Below the pieces are notes generated by a model. The model was not told where the DNA came from, searched no databases, and worked only from the letters and a program-made list of their open reading frames with translations. A program made the position numbers and the translations under genes. This document shows, in pieces, positions 22,028 through 34,700 of a stretch of 64,000 bases of DNA (within the stretch, counting starts at the first letter, position 1; every line of letters starts with the position of its first letter). Location of the stretch: contig NW_024041484.1 in NCBI RefSeq assembly GCF_014851395.1, positions 1,629,015 through 1,693,014 of the forward strand, given 5' to 3'. The stretch comes from Micropterus salmoides. Taxonomy: Eukaryota > Chordata > Actinopteri > Centrarchiformes > Centrarchidae.

Positions 22028-22480
22028 TTAATAATAATAATAATGCATTACATTTATATAGCGCTTTATCATTGAAACTCAAAGCACTTCACAGTGAAGT
22101 GGGGGGGGGGGACTCACCTCAACCACCACCAATGTGTAGCAACCACCTGGGTGATGCATGGCAGCCATTTAGCGCCAGAACACTCACCACACATCAGCTT
22201 GAGGCAGAGAGGGAGGGAAACATTGAGCCAAATCCTGTGGGGATGATTAAATGGCCAGATGGAGAAAGCCAGGTTGGGAATTTTGCCATGACATTGGGGA
22301 ACCCCCTACTCTTTGCAATAAGTGAATGGGATCTTTAATGACCACAGTGAGTCACGACCTCGGTTTAACGTCTCATCCGAAGGACGGCAGCTCCTGCAGA
22401 CCAGTGTCCCCATCACTGCACTGGGTTCTTATTATTATGACCAGAGGGGGGACTGCCCCCTACTGACCCACCAACAGCCA
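22028..22480 (-). mobile_element. LINE-like 3' end with (ATT)n tail
   Basis: In minus sense the end reads AAGCGCTATATAAATGTAAT and then GC(ATT)n, the form of an L2-like LINE tail. The body includes the blocks GACCTCGGTTTAACGTCTCA and CGAAGGACGGC, which I recall from a repeat common in fish. An 11-G run lies at 22101-22111. The plus-strand frame here is incidental. Confidence 0.65.
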
Positions 22481-22600
22481 TTCGAGCAGCAACTTAGATT
22501 TCTTAGATTTCTCATCCAGGTACGGGCCAAGCCCAAACCTGCTTAGGTTCGGTCTTTCAGCAGTAGCAGGGTTTACATTGTTATGGCTGCCGGCATAAGC

Positions 22601-23066
22601 CCCATTTCCACTGCACGGTACCTGCTCGACTCTGCTCGACTCGCCTTTGTTTGGTTTTCCATTGTAGAAATGTTGTACCTGTACCTGCTACCAGGTACTT
22701 TTTTTCGTATCACCTCTGTCGAGGTTCCAAGCGAGCTGAGGGAAACTAAAATGTAACGTGAAAACACGACAGACTGCTGATTGGTCAGAGAGAATATTCA
22801 CTATTCACTGCATCATCATTGCTGCACCAGACAGAGAAGTTTTGAGGTGAGAAATCAGCTGTGTAGATTTCCAATATTGACAGTTTTACGAGAAGTGATG
22901 GCGGAACAAAAATGTGCTTGTGTGTGATCATTAATGTGTGGCGTCGCCATGACGACCAGCTACATTTAGGGGTACTATCTCTGGGTCCTATCAGCAATGG
23001 AAAACGGAGCAGGGCCAAACCGAGTCGAGTAGAGGCGAGTTGAGCTGGTACTGGTAATGGAAAAGC
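22601..23066. mobile_element. Non-autonomous DNA element with GGTACC-type ends
   Basis: The left end reads TTTCCACTGCACGGTACCTG then CTCGACTC. The right end reads GAGTTGAGCTGGTACTGGTA then ATGGAAAAG, an imperfect inverted repeat. Interior blocks such as GACTGCTGATTGGTCAGAGA, GAAGTTTTGAGGTGAGAAAT and GATGGCGGAACAAAAATGTG also occur in the element beginning at 44868 and within the hAT-like element at 36676-37982. Superfamily is uncertain (PIF/Harbinger-like or hAT-like). Confidence 0.7.
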
Positions 23067-23069
23067 CAT

Positions 23070-25290
23070 TATTGTAACTCTCTCTGTATATAACCAACAC
23101 CTTAGCAGCTGCTTTATTGATCTGAAGTAATTATAAAGTCAGTTAAAAAAGGTAACTCCAACGTTACTGTTGTCTTACTGACAGCCACAAGTAATTGGGA
23201 GTTACACTGGGTTAGGGTTAGCTCTTAACAAGATCTACTTGCCAAAAGCTTAGTCCTTGAATGCCTAGATCAGCTACTGTGAGGAGTGCCATTTCCAAAG
23301 GCATTGTTCCCTAAAAACACTGGAGATGACAATTTAAAGGAAAGTCAACTAATCAAAACACAAGACAACAAGAAATCAAAACACGAGATTAAATTAATGT
23401 TCCTCTTTTCGGCTTGCGATTCAGAACAACAGCGGTTTTCACAGAAGCAAGATGTGAAGGTGGCGTGTTTAAAAAGAAGAGGCTCCCGTGGCCTTGCTTT
23501 CCTCTCGCCATCCTCTCTCCCCTCCCACACAATGGGATTAGCGGCACACATTCTGCAAATTTGACAGTTAAAAACCCACTAGACAAAGCAACGCTTGCGG
23601 ACACATACAGGCGTTTCCGCAGAGACAAAATGTGCCTGTGTGCTTCGCCACTCACATAGCCTGTGGTGGTACATGGCAAGCATGTGAGAGTTTGACTCGG
23701 TCGGCCCACTCAGCACAGCGGGGTGCCAAGTAAAAGAGACACAGAGAGGGAACAAGTTGTTTTATATGTTGCAAAGAGACAGTTCGCTTCAATTTAATTA
23801 TTTATCATGATTCAAAACCACTGCAGACACACGCTACTCCATTCCCCGTTTGTGTACGGACTTTGATGTTTAATCATGGACCAGCGCACACGCGACTCAG
23901 CCCACCATGCGGGGCTGATCCTCACAGCAGGAATACAGGGATGCCATATAGAGGACGAGAGACAGAGACAAGAGATGAGGAGGGGAGAGAGAGTGACAGA
24001 GAGAAGGATGGTAGAGGATGTATAAGACGAGCTTAAAATTTGATACAGCAAATAAGACAAGATGGAGAGATTAAGTGGCATAGTTATTGGTGGAGGTGTG
24101 ATAAGGGAGATGAAGAATAAAGAAAGAGGGAGGAGGGACAGAAGCAGTGAAGGAGTGAGTTAGGGACAGATAGAGTGATGAAGGAAGGAAGAATACCGCT
24201 GGAAGGCAGAGTATATCTGACTCTGACAATAAGGAGGATTAGAGATGTGACAGAGACTAGCCTGCAGCGCCCTTCTCACTGTCACTGTGTGTGTGTGTGT
24301 GTGTGAGTGTGAGTGTGTATTGTGTTGTCCTAACACAACCTCACTCCATCCATCCCTAACTCACCACTTCTCTTACTTTCCTCTACAGACATTCTGTACA
24401 CTACCTTGGGTCCAAGGTCTGAAATTAACCTTGTTATGTTTTGTATTTTTATTTATCTACCTCTTTTAAAATGTATGTGCTAAATGAAGGAATAACATTC
24501 AGCTCATTTAGGCATGATTTAATGTAAATGTTCGCTACATTCACACAAAAACAACCAGGTACTTGAAAGGTACAGACAAGAAACACAAAGCACACAAGAA
24601 CCTGAAGTTCACCAGTGTATTACAAAGTTAGCTCGCAATACAGAACCCACAGTTAGATCACCAATGAATGAGTCCTTATCTCAGTTCAAATCGCCACAAG
24701 AGTCCATTTCTCAACAAGAACCTCCTCTGTGGAGTTACCTCCTGTAGTCCAGCCGGTGCTGCTGGCAAGCTAACCGGCTGTCACTCAGGACGGACTGGGC
24801 CTCTTCCACTGGTGGGTTTGGCCACAGATATTCCCTGAGTCAGAACAGGCTAACCTTACTACATGTGTCTTTCTGTTTTATTTTACCGGCCACTGCCAAC
24901 AATTTTTCAGCATTCAGTCCGAATGACTGCCTGTCTTCCTGCCTACCTCTGCACACTCTGCCTGTGCACTCCCTGTCCATTTGTGTTTTGGGGGAGAGGC
25001 TTTGGAGAAAGGCCTGAAGGGAGGGGGTGGGGTATTTTGGTTGGATACTTTCAAAATCTAGCTGTCTCTTGCTGGTTCTTCAACATTGCCTACCTCAGCT
25101 TTAACAAGTCATGAGGAAGATGTTGAGAAGATTGTTGGATTTGAGGTGCTCTGCTCCTTCACTCTGCCCTTCCTGTGGCCTTGGTTCTACCTGTGTGGCG
25201 GTGACTGTGTCTTCAACCCCATAACTCTGCAGAGAGGCAGATTGGGGACATGTTGGCCCTCAGCATGATTTATGTAGCTCACAGCAGGTC
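23070..25290. other. Intronic stretch without a recognised gene
   Basis: 23410-23640 is moderately GC-rich, non-repetitive and open on both strands for short distances, so it is a candidate conserved non-coding segment. 23930-24230 is purine-rich low complexity. A short TG tract lies at 24287-24306. No gene is called. Confidence 0.5.
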
Positions 25291-25293
25291 CCC

Positions 25294-25295
<2 letters not shown>

Positions 25296-25347
<52 letters not shown>

Positions 25348-25417
25348 TCAGTTCTGGTTTTGCAACATTATAATCAGAGATAATGGGTATTATGGGCTTC
25401 TCTTAACTCGCTAACTC

Positions 25418-25456
<39 letters not shown>

Positions 25457-25599
25457 AAGACAGAGAGACACATCTCTGTAATGGTGTAATTGCAGGTAAG
25501 CATAAAGTAGCAGAAGGATTAGAAGATTGCCAGAGATCTGATCTGCACAAAGTGTTATACAGTCTTCACTCGGCTGATACACTAGCAACACGCACAGAC

Positions 25600-25636
<37 letters not shown>

Positions 25637-25771
25637 CGCACACTCAGTAGAAGGCCCAGTTGGGTTTAGTTTGCTTGTGTGTGTCCAAGGATCCTGTGAA
25701 TCCTGGACAAGGACACTGTGGCATCACAGAGCCCATCTGTGGGACACAGAGTGGGGACATCTGTCCATTTG

Positions 25772-25806
<35 letters not shown>

Positions 25807-25811
25807 CACAC
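25296..25811. repeat. Cluster of four CA/TG microsatellites
   Basis: The four tracts are (CA)n at 25296-25345, (GT)n at 25420-25449, (CA)n at 25597-25632 and an interrupted (CA)n at 25771-25811. The GT tract is inverted relative to its neighbours, so CA and GT strands could pair within one transcript. Confidence 0.93.
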
Positions 25812-25871
25812 TACTGATGATGTAGACAATCCCTGAGTGTGACTACTGTCTCATTATTTGCGTGATGAACT

Positions 25872-26400
25872 CATAGACTGTACATAAAGACTGACGACAT
25901 GACAGCTCCCCAAAACTAAAGCCAAAACATCTCGATAGCCCTCTGCTGGCTGGCTGCAGCACAGATCATAAACCCTGCACCCTCCACAGCAGATGGGAAA
26001 TGGGCCAAACTATAAAGCACATACATTTTCCCCAAACATTGTTTCTGTGGTTTTAGGTACGCTGATGTTTGTTGTGTTTATTATGTAAGTGTTTATTTTT
26101 CTGATAAGTTTGGTTTTAGTGGTTTTGGTTATTTGATGCTATAAAAAGGGGGTTTCACACAAGCGGGAACCTCTGGGTCTGAAAAGTGAAGCCAATGCAG
26201 ACATGCCTTGAACTTGCATTCTTTCAAATGGAAAATTAACCTACTTCTCACCTGATTTATTACCCGAGTAGGGTAAAGCAGGGTTTGCTATAGGGCGTGG
26301 CTACAATGTGACTGAGAAGTCACTACCATGGCAACCGCTGCACTGTGAACATTTAACTAGCCAGAAACTTGTTTTTGGTTGCTGTCCGTGTTTTGACTTT
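25872..26400 (+). repeat. Dispersed fish repeat
   Basis: The sequence begins ATAGACTGTACATAAAGACT, continues with GACAGCTCCCCAAAACTAAA and CCCTCTGCTGGCTGGCTGCA, and later has GGGAACCTCTGGGTCTGAAA then AGTGAAGCCAATGC. I recall this combination as a common non-autonomous repeat of teleosts. The boundaries are approximate and I did not find clear inverted ends. Confidence 0.5.
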
Positions 26401-26454
26401 CTGTGTTTTAAGATTATTCAAAGTTAACAATAATATTTTGGTCGCCTAAAAATG

Positions 26455-26602
26455 TCTTTTTACATTTAGCGACTCACAAATGATATACATGTTAGAGCTT
26501 GCACTTTCTTCCACTTGCTCACATTGGTGGATGAGTTTCAGTGGGAATCGGATCTAGGCCTCCCACACCAAAGACATGTCTTATCCACTGTGCTATCGCC
26601 AA
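26455..26602 (-). mobile_element. tRNA-headed SINE, minus strand
   Basis: In minus sense the copy starts GGCGATAGCACAGTGGATAA, then GACATGTCTTTGGTGTGGGA, and carries a degenerate B box in the ATCCGATTCCCACTG region. It runs down to GAGTCGCTAAATGTA. It is the same family as 15681-15845 and 31601-31763, but diverged. Confidence 0.75.
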
Positions 26603-27934
26603 ACATGGTTCCAAAAAACCAAGATGGCGAGCGCCAAAATGCCAAACTCAAGGCTCCAAAACACAAACCAACGGGTAGCATCATGCTGGCTACCTTAATT
26701 CCCTACAAGTAGTTGTACTGTATACAGACAAACAGATGCTGTATAGCTTACAAAAACCAACAAATTGTGAGTACAAGGTCATTATTTCAAAAGTAATAAT
26801 AACCCAAACTATGAAAAAAGGACTTGGTTTTTCGGATTTATCCTTCTAACAAATAAATGATTGAATATTCTGTCAGCATGCAAAATAGTTTGGGACTACA
26901 AACACTCTCCAGATGAAAACAGTTTGTGAATAATCTGTCTTTCTCTTCTCAAACAGCACAGATGCCATTCCCTAAGTGATCGCTGTCACTGGTAGCCGCC
27001 TCCTCCAGAAACTGCACCGCCATCACACCAACTTCCTCTCATTTACCCAGTCTGTCCATCCATCTATAGTGTGCATCTATCCATCCATCCATCCCCAAGG
27101 CTACGAAATCTGCTTGTTTGCTGAAACACTGAAATATCACACCTCAAGGCCTGCATTAATTACACACTCACAAAAAAAACCACACGTGTGCACACACACA
27201 CCTGGCAAGTCTCAGTCTCCTTGTTCTTTGCCACTTTTAATAAGAAAAAGTCTGGGGATGGAAGATGGGGGGGGTAGAAAATAAGAAAATGGAAGAGAGG
27301 CAGGCTTTAGGGATGAGGAATGACGCTGGGCCAGCAGACAAAGAGAATGACGCAGAGCAAGCAGTGAAGGAAAAGGAAGAGGGGTGAAACTGAAATGAAA
27401 GGAGAGACAACACTACCAAACAAAGACATGAGGAGTGAAAGCAAAGACAGGCACCAGAGAGGAAAAAGTGGGATATTGCAGGACAAGCGAAGGCAAGGAA
27501 TCATACACAGGATTAGTGACAGATGAATAGTCGAGTCCCCTGTTCCTTCTCTCCTCTGCTTTTCTGACACTCACTCCCTGCTTCTCTCCACCTTTCTCTA
27601 TCACCAGATGCCTGTGCTCTGTAATCTAGTCTGATGTCAGGAGAGCCAAAACTGATTTCAGCCCTCAAGGGAAAGAGGCTTTCATGTCACGCTCCCTTAA
27701 GGTAAGACGATTTGGTCCTACAGGGAGTGTGATCTAACTATTTGTTGATTTAGTATTGAACTGTAGATAGTGACAGAGCCCAGAACACTGAATCAAATAT
27801 TGAAGTTTTTATGACTGTAGCATCTCATCAGACCCATGCATGTCCCATGCATCATTTTAAACACATTTAATGTATTTCTTTCTATAATCTTTGGAAACTG
27901 TTTGTTCTTGACTGGAATATAAAATTATGCTCTG
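26603..27934. other. Intronic stretch without a recognised gene
   Basis: Short ATCC runs occur at 27055-27095. 27240-27600 is purine-rich low complexity in the plus sense. No gene is called. Confidence 0.5.
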
Positions 27935-28049
27935 TGGTTACTCACAGAGTATGGTCTAGACCTGCTCTTTTATGAAAAGCGCTGTGAGATAACTGTTGTT
28001 GTGATTTGGCGCTATATAAATAAAATTGAATTGAATTGAATTGAATTGG
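27935..28049 (+). mobile_element. L2-type LINE 3' tail, (TTGAA)n
   Basis: The sequence reads GGTCTAGACCTGCTCTTTTA, then AAAGCGCTGTGAGATAACTG, then GGCGCTATATAAATAAAATT followed by about four GAATT units. This is the very common end of L2-like fish LINEs, severely 5'-truncated. An opposite-strand copy lies at 41418-41635. Confidence 0.85.
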
Positions 28050-28668
28050 TTTGAACAAAGCTGGAGTGCACAATGCTCAATTTACAATGATGGATGTGTT
28101 GAAGGCTCAGTAGGGTTTTAAAGGTTGGTGAGAGTAAAAAGGGCATACATTATTGCTTTTTCTCAGAATGGAGCTGACTTTTGTTCATACTGATTGTTTT
28201 AGTGCCTCAAGGTTACATACAGGAAGTTATTCAGTATCCACTAGAGAGCACCTGGGGCAATTATGAGCTACTGGGCTCCTGTGTGCTAAAATACTATGTA
28301 GGGCCCTTGAACTCTCCTTGATAGTTAACTACTAAAACCACTAGTCGGTGCTTTGGGCAGTTGTTAAATTGGATTATATTATTTTAGGCAAAATCAGATT
28401 TACAGTAATTAATGCAGAAAACACCAGTGTCTGTATATACTGACATAGTTTAGGATCCATATATTCGATTGAGTCCTCCAAATTAAACAACAGATGATCA
28501 TTTGTAACTGCCCCTCAGAACAACACTTTGCAGTGTTTTTTGATGCAACCCCTTCTCTGTGCTGTGTTACGAATCACTAGAAGACAGTTTCAGTATTTCC
28601 TGCACTAATGCAGAAACCCAACAGCCTTTTTTGCACCATCCATTTGACGTGATAAAATAAAGTCATCC
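28050..28668. other. Intronic stretch without a recognised gene
   Basis: AT-rich single-copy-looking DNA. I see nothing to annotate. Confidence 0.5.
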
Positions 28669-28936
28669 ATCCATTGTCAACCGCTTATGCTGCGTACAGG
28701 GTCCCGCTGGAGCCAATCCCAGCTGACATCGGCAAAAGGTGGGGTACACCCTGGACAGGTCGCCAGTCCATCGCAGGGCCACACATAGTCTAGGACAATG
28801 TCTTTGAACGGTGGGAGGAAGCTGGAGCACCCGGAGAGAACCTACACAGAGAACGTGCAAACTCCACACAGGAAGGCCAGGGCAACCGGGGTTTGAACCC
28901 ACAACCATCTTGCTGTGAGGTGACCACCGTGCCACC
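28669..28936 (-). mobile_element. tRNA-headed SINE with (GATG)n end, minus strand
   Basis: In minus sense it begins GGGTGGCACGGTGGTCACCT and carries the B-box-like GGGTTTGAACCC complement (28888-28902 region). It continues with GGAGTTTGCACGTTCTC, CAGTCCATCGCAGGGC-type and GTACCCCACCTTTTGCCGAT blocks and ends TTGACAATGGATGGATG. TAAAGTCA occurs at both edges and may be a target duplication. The 156-codon minus frame overlapping it is not a gene. Confidence 0.85.
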
Positions 28937-28939
28937 CAA

Positions 28940-31600
28940 GTTAAAGTCAAGTAACTGATGATACTAACACACCTCTTGCATGTGTACAATGTACAATATG
29001 TAATGGTGGGTAATAGTGGTAGGTGGTGGTTAATGTGAAAACAGTGTCGGGCCATTACTGTGAAACAACCACAGGAAATGTTGTCAATGTTAGCTAATGA
29101 ATGCCTGACTTTTGACTCTGTAAATTTTATCAAAAAGATTTAGACATTCTTTGTCACTTCTTGTCGGGATCGTTATCACCTCTCTGATAAAGCGGGAAGA
29201 GGGAATGCAGACAAACAACAATCAGGACTGACAGGAAAGAACTGCTTGCTGTGTAAAAAAATAAAAAACCTCTGCTGGAGCCATATAGTTACGCAGTTCA
29301 GTTTTAGCTTATGAGCAAAAAGAAGAAATAGATGGATTCACATGCAACTGAAAAAAAACCCAAAATATTCATGGACTTAAAGTAGATTTTGACATTCATT
29401 TTTTTGGCTTGATTAAGGTGACCCACCTTAATCAAGTCCAAGGCCCTTAAAATGTCATCTAGTGGCCCAAAGTTTCAATTATATTACAGTACAAACCATT
29501 TGACATACAGTAAGGTTGGAGCTTTCAGCGGCCCCAAGGTGGTTGGTGATCACCACAGTACCCCTATCGCAGACTGTAGGACGGGTCTTTAATTTATATC
29601 CCAACAGTCAGCAAAAGGAGATAGTAGCAGATACATTCGTAATTATGATCCTCTAAATGGGGTCAACTGGTCATTTAAATTATTTACTTTTCAATTAATT
29701 ACAGGGCTCCCACACAGACTGTTTTGGTTGAGATGAGACAAAAAGTATGTAAAAAGTAAGACAGCTGTATGAAAGCAAACCTCCACCAGAAGGTGTAGAA
29801 GAAGTGATGCGTTGGTTTGGAGATGAATTACCGTGTGGCTTTTGATCAAGCACTTTGAAGGCTGTCCTTTCATTCATCCATTCATTTACCTTTATGACTT
29901 CATTTAATTAGTCAGTTCCAGCAGCTTTCAAGGATGCTGAAGGCCCCATCCCAGATAGATGATATGTGGCTTTAGTAAAAGTGTTCTGGATTACCTGATC
30001 TGATGAAGCCAACATGTTGAAAAATGTTTGACTCATAAATCTTTTGCCTTCATTGCTGATTTCCTCCCTCCACAATCTCCAGCCCATCTCATGCATCTTG
30101 TAAGTGAATTAAGCTCTGCCAGGGCTGCATTCCATTTTATAGTACAATACAAGACATGAACACAACTGCATGAATCACTGTAAACGATACCAATGTGACA
30201 AACGCCACATAGAAACACTCGCACACGCCACGTGACTCGCCGTCCATTTCTGCAGACAAGATTTACTGTCAGGAAACAAGAAAGTAACAAGCACATGCTG
30301 TAGGAAAACGCTTTGTGACGCTCCCCAGAGCAGCCCCCCCCATACACACACCATACCACTCAACAACAACACCCCCAATCTGCTGGGCTCGGTGGCGGGA
30401 GAGAACTGGGATGTGACAAATCAGCCGGGACCCTGGCAGTCAACTTCATGCCCAGCGATAATGAGCTCCCGCCGGAGACGACTCTCACAGGGAGGGAACG
30501 GCGACGTGGAAAAACGTTAACGATGCGCTAATCGGCCAAAGTGCAGTGTGTAAAGAATTTTGAAAAGAACAAAAAAATTAGTTATTTTCTCAAGGAGGTG
30601 CGAAATGTTTGGATAGAAGGAGGGGGAGAGACTGATCTGAAGACAGGCAGATGGGCGGACAAACATAACCAGGAGGAGGGGATGAGCACGGGAGTCTCTG
30701 CGGAGGCTCGGAGTATGTGCTAGATGTGCAGGGGATGAGGACGGGCTGCATCAGAGCACATGGTTTCAGTGCTGCGTAAGCCTCCCTCTGTACAGCAGGT
30801 GGAGGCTGCAGTGTGTGTGTATGTGAGTGTGCGTTTTTACAGAGCAGGTGGGTGAGTTGATGTGTCATTTGGAGATGCCTGGAGCCATACGGTTGACAAA
30901 GGAGGTCTAATTCAAGCCTGTGTGTGTGGAGTGGGGGTGGAAGAAAAAAGTGTGTGGGTGAGGGCAGTGAATTTGGCCTGTAGACTTACTACTGAGTACT
31001 GTCACTGCATACTTACAGCTTAGTACTGCTACTTTCTACTGATTGTAGGTACACTTGACAAGTCTCACAGACACATGAAGTTCAGCTGGTCAATACAAAC
31101 TTTAAAACAACTTCAATTCATTGCAGACTCTCTTGGGCAAAGCCAACAAGTCCTCCAAATTAAACAACAAAATACTTTGTTGGTCACGCCCTCTACAACA
31201 ACACATACAAGCATTTTGTCTGTAAGATTCTCAGTCATCCAGGTCATAGTTATGCAAGGTCTGTTCAAATCAAGGGCAAATGGACTTGGTTGAATATACT
31301 AGCTTTAGGCACAAACATGACTTGGTTCCATTTAGGTACACTTTGTGGTAAATAATTGCATGGTTAAAGACTAACTTAAAACTAGGCTGAAAAGCAGCGT
31401 TTTGTCACTTCTGACCACAGCCAGCACTCCAGTGACCACACCCAACACTGATGTTATAGGGTCCTGGTCTGTATCTGCTACACAGCTCGTTTTCCCTGAA
31501 GCTTAATAAGCCTTGTATTATATTTCATGTGTAATAATGTCTTCTGACATTAGAGAATTTGTGCTTTTTTTAGTTGAGGCGTACTTTCATTTCGTTCATC
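28940..31600. other. Intronic stretch without a recognised gene
   Basis: Contains a short perfect hairpin (29408-29436). The segment 30390-30560 is GC-richer than its surroundings and non-repetitive, so it is a candidate conserved non-coding element. No gene is called; short frames on both strands match nothing I know. Confidence 0.5.
29408..29436. repeat. Perfect 13-bp inverted repeat, 3-nt loop
   Basis: CTTGATTAAGGTG, then ACC, then CACCTTAATCAAG. It is not followed by a T run and lies in an intron, so a bacterial-style terminator is not intended. It may be the centre of an old palindromic element. Confidence 0.9.
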
Positions 31601-31763
31601 CACTTTTATCCAAGGTGCCATACAATTACTATATAATATGTCAGAGGTAGCATGCCTCAGGAGCAACTAGGTGAACACGTTGGTGGATGTGTTGCAGTGG
31701 GAATCGGGTGCTGGTCTCCCACACCAAAGGCATGTGTCTTATCCGCTGTTCCATCGCCACCCC
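31601..31763 (-). mobile_element. tRNA-headed SINE, minus strand
   Basis: In minus sense it begins GGGGTGGCGATGGAACAGCG, then GATAAGACACATGCCTTTGG, and carries the B-box-like region CCCGATTCCCACTG. It ends with GGCACCTTGGATAAAAGTG. This is the best-preserved of the three related copies and keeps the 3' half (TATATAATATGTCAGAGGTA and CATGCCTCAGGAGCAACTAG on the plus strand) missing from the 15.7-kb copy. Confidence 0.8.
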
Positions 31764-34700
31764 CGTTCTTGAACACTAACACAGATAAAAACACAATAGA
31801 GATAACACTTGTTGCCATTGTGTTTTTATTTTCCATCATTGGCTCAGGTTAATGTGACTCTGAGTGTTTTCACACCCGTATTTGGGTTTATTTGCGCCGG
31901 ACCATGGGAAAAAGTGATACATAGCTATCTTTTAGTTCTGGTGTGCTTCATGTTCACACTGACTACAAATAAAGCAAGAGCTGTGAGCTTAAAATCCTAC
32001 TGGCAAAGTCACAAAGAACTGATGATAAAAATTATTATTTAACATTATTGGTTGAGACTGTAAATGTCATAAATAATGACAAACAAGTAGAAACAGGATG
32101 AAAAAAGGCATTTTGTACCTAATATTACAGGATGATAATCAATGTCTGGTGGCTAGTTTTCCCTCAATAAATATATTGTAAGACACAGGGTCAATATACT
32201 TCTGATTACTGATACTAACTGTATCAAGGAAGACACTCATGTGCGTACCACCAGACTTACCAAACCAGCAGGAGATGTAATCTTTGCAACTGATGAGATG
32301 TGATTTTTACTTTCCCAAGCTGATGCATTGCTCAGGTGTTATTTTGACACAGCACTCTGGCCTTTCATTCTTTCTCCAACCTTTGAATTTCGCTTGGATA
32401 TCAATTGACTAAGAGACACGGATGCATAGTGGTTATCTAAAAAAGGGTAAAATGAATAAAATATAAAAATAACATTTTCACTGTCTCCGATTTTCTGCCT
32501 TCAAACAAACCTCCATGAAATGTCACAGGAAGGAATGGGAAAGCAACCCGCCCCTACCTTGTCTTGTTGTGTCGGACTGTAGCATGTAACATTTTACGCA
32601 ATTGCACCCCCCCCACACACACCAAAATTCCTTACTGTTACTGAAGGCATAATGATGAGCCGTTTAACTCGCATTTAGAAGCGCTGGGGGAAGCACATTT
32701 GTCCTTTCCTGTTCTAAATAATGACCAATTACCAGGGAGTGTGAGGAGGGCCTCAGCGTCGGCTGAGATGGTTTAGACAGCAGAATAGCTGTCATAGGTG
32801 GGAGGCTGGGGGTTGGACAGTTGGGTTTAGGCCTCTAATTGGAGGCAGATTTCACACTGATATTTCTGATGATGCTGCAGCATGAGGGATAGAGAAAGAG
32901 AGGAATGGGGGAGAGGGCTGAGCAAGAAAAGAGACATACAGTGGGAGACGAGGAAAGTGGAGCGAGAGATAATAAAGAAATTGAAAAAAGGAGGATGTCA
33001 TGAAGAGGGATGAGAAGAGAGAAAGAGAAAGAGAGTACAGGCCCCGCTGCTGTTTGTCTTACAGGGATAATATTCCACCAAAGTCTAATACTGTCCATAA
33101 AAGCTCTCTTTCCTCCCGCAACCCCCCCCCCCCCCCCCCCCCCTCATTTCAGAGTGATAGTTGCCTTGGCAACCGTGGCAAATCTTTCTTTTCTCAAACA
33201 GATGTCCCATTTAGTTGGAAATTAGAATGTGTAAAAAACCCACGAGACGCAAATTATTTCAAAGTTCTCCGGTGGAGAGAAAGAAACGAGGGGGGGAAGA
33301 CAGAAAGAAAACAGGAAAAAAAGAAGGGAGAACCCCCCTCCTCTTGTCTTCTCTCCTCGCCTCCAGTCTTTTGCGCTGAATTGTGGATATTAGCCAGATC
33401 ATCCAGAGCTGGTGGCTTGTTTGGGGGAAGTGGAAGAGGTATTGCGGCTGGTTGGGTGGCCAGCGGGATGGAAGGAGGGGTGGCAGGGTGGCTCCCACTC
33501 CTGCATCCAGGATAGGGTGGGGGCAAGCGGCAAGAACTGTAAGCCCAGTGCCAGCATGGCAGAAGGGACACACCGCAGTGTGTGGTGCACCGAGCTGCCC
33601 TCGAGGGAAGGATAGAGCCTGTCCTGTGGTCCCTGCATGTTGCAGAAAATATCCTGCCTTGTTTAAATGAACCTTTCACCTTTAAATCTGAACAATTACT
33701 TGTTTCAATGCAAATAATCTTGTGCAAGACAATATGCACCATAACAACGTATTTAATGTTGTTTTATGTCAGAATCAATAATCGAAAAATAATCAATTTC
33801 TTGCTATTCAGGTGAGATAATAGCTCTTGTTTCAAATACAAATCAGTTCTTGAAGAAATGCTCATTATAACAGATTATTCTATCAGAATTTTAAAAAATC
33901 ACCCCAAACACTTCAATAAAAAAGAAACTGGCTGGGACAAGTGATTAAATGGAAAACAATGCAACATGCTTCTGAGACATTTCCAGCAGTGTCATACCGG
34001 AAATACTGGAGCATTGATGTTCAGCAATCAGCAGGGAGAAAGTCACTTTACTTTTATCCATGATTTTTCCATCTAAGGTGTCAAATCCAAAGTGCTTCCT
34101 CACATCACCTCAGATTTGATTACTGATTCGTTGTTAGCCACTGATGCAAACACCTGGGAGATGTCAGGAGAGATAGTGGAGACATTTAGTTTTGCCATGC
34201 CAACACAGTCCCAAAAGGGTGAATTGTTTAATATCTTTTCCACAACTGTGCAAGCGGTGATAGGAGACACAACTTTCTCAGCGCTGAACTTTCTTTGTTC
34301 CTGAATACACATTTTACTCTCTGGATGAGCTACTCTGTTTTCTTCTTTTTCCTACCTCTATTATTTTTTTCCTTTGTGTTACCAACACAATTTTGGATCC
34401 CTAAAGAAACCGTTATACACAAGATAACGTTTCATGCCTGCAGAAGTACACGGATAAACTCTGTGCTTAACTGAGAAGATCACGTCTGTGTTCTACCTTC
34501 TCAACCAACGTCGACTTCACTGAATTCTTGTTGCTGCCGCCGAAGAATCAGCTTTGCCGTTGAAACTACCGGCACCGTTAGAACCGATCCGAGAGAAAAA
34601 CTCTGCTGGATTTCCTAAAAGGACTGACGCATCTACTCGCTACCAAAAGCGACACGCAAGAAGCTTTAGTATGTCTGGGCAGCAGATAGTTCTATAACTT

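Noticed and set aside
28663..29133. 156-codon minus-strand frame
   Set aside because: It is the translated body of a SINE (28669-28936) plus flank.
33000..33742. Overlapping frames of 95-171 codons on both strands
   Set aside because: They cross a 22-C run and purine-rich DNA; open frames on both strands indicate composition, not coding.
34092..34312. Frames of 70 codons open on both strands
   Set aside because: Looked protein-like at first, but neither strand carries a recognisable motif, and no splice sites or neighbours support a gene.
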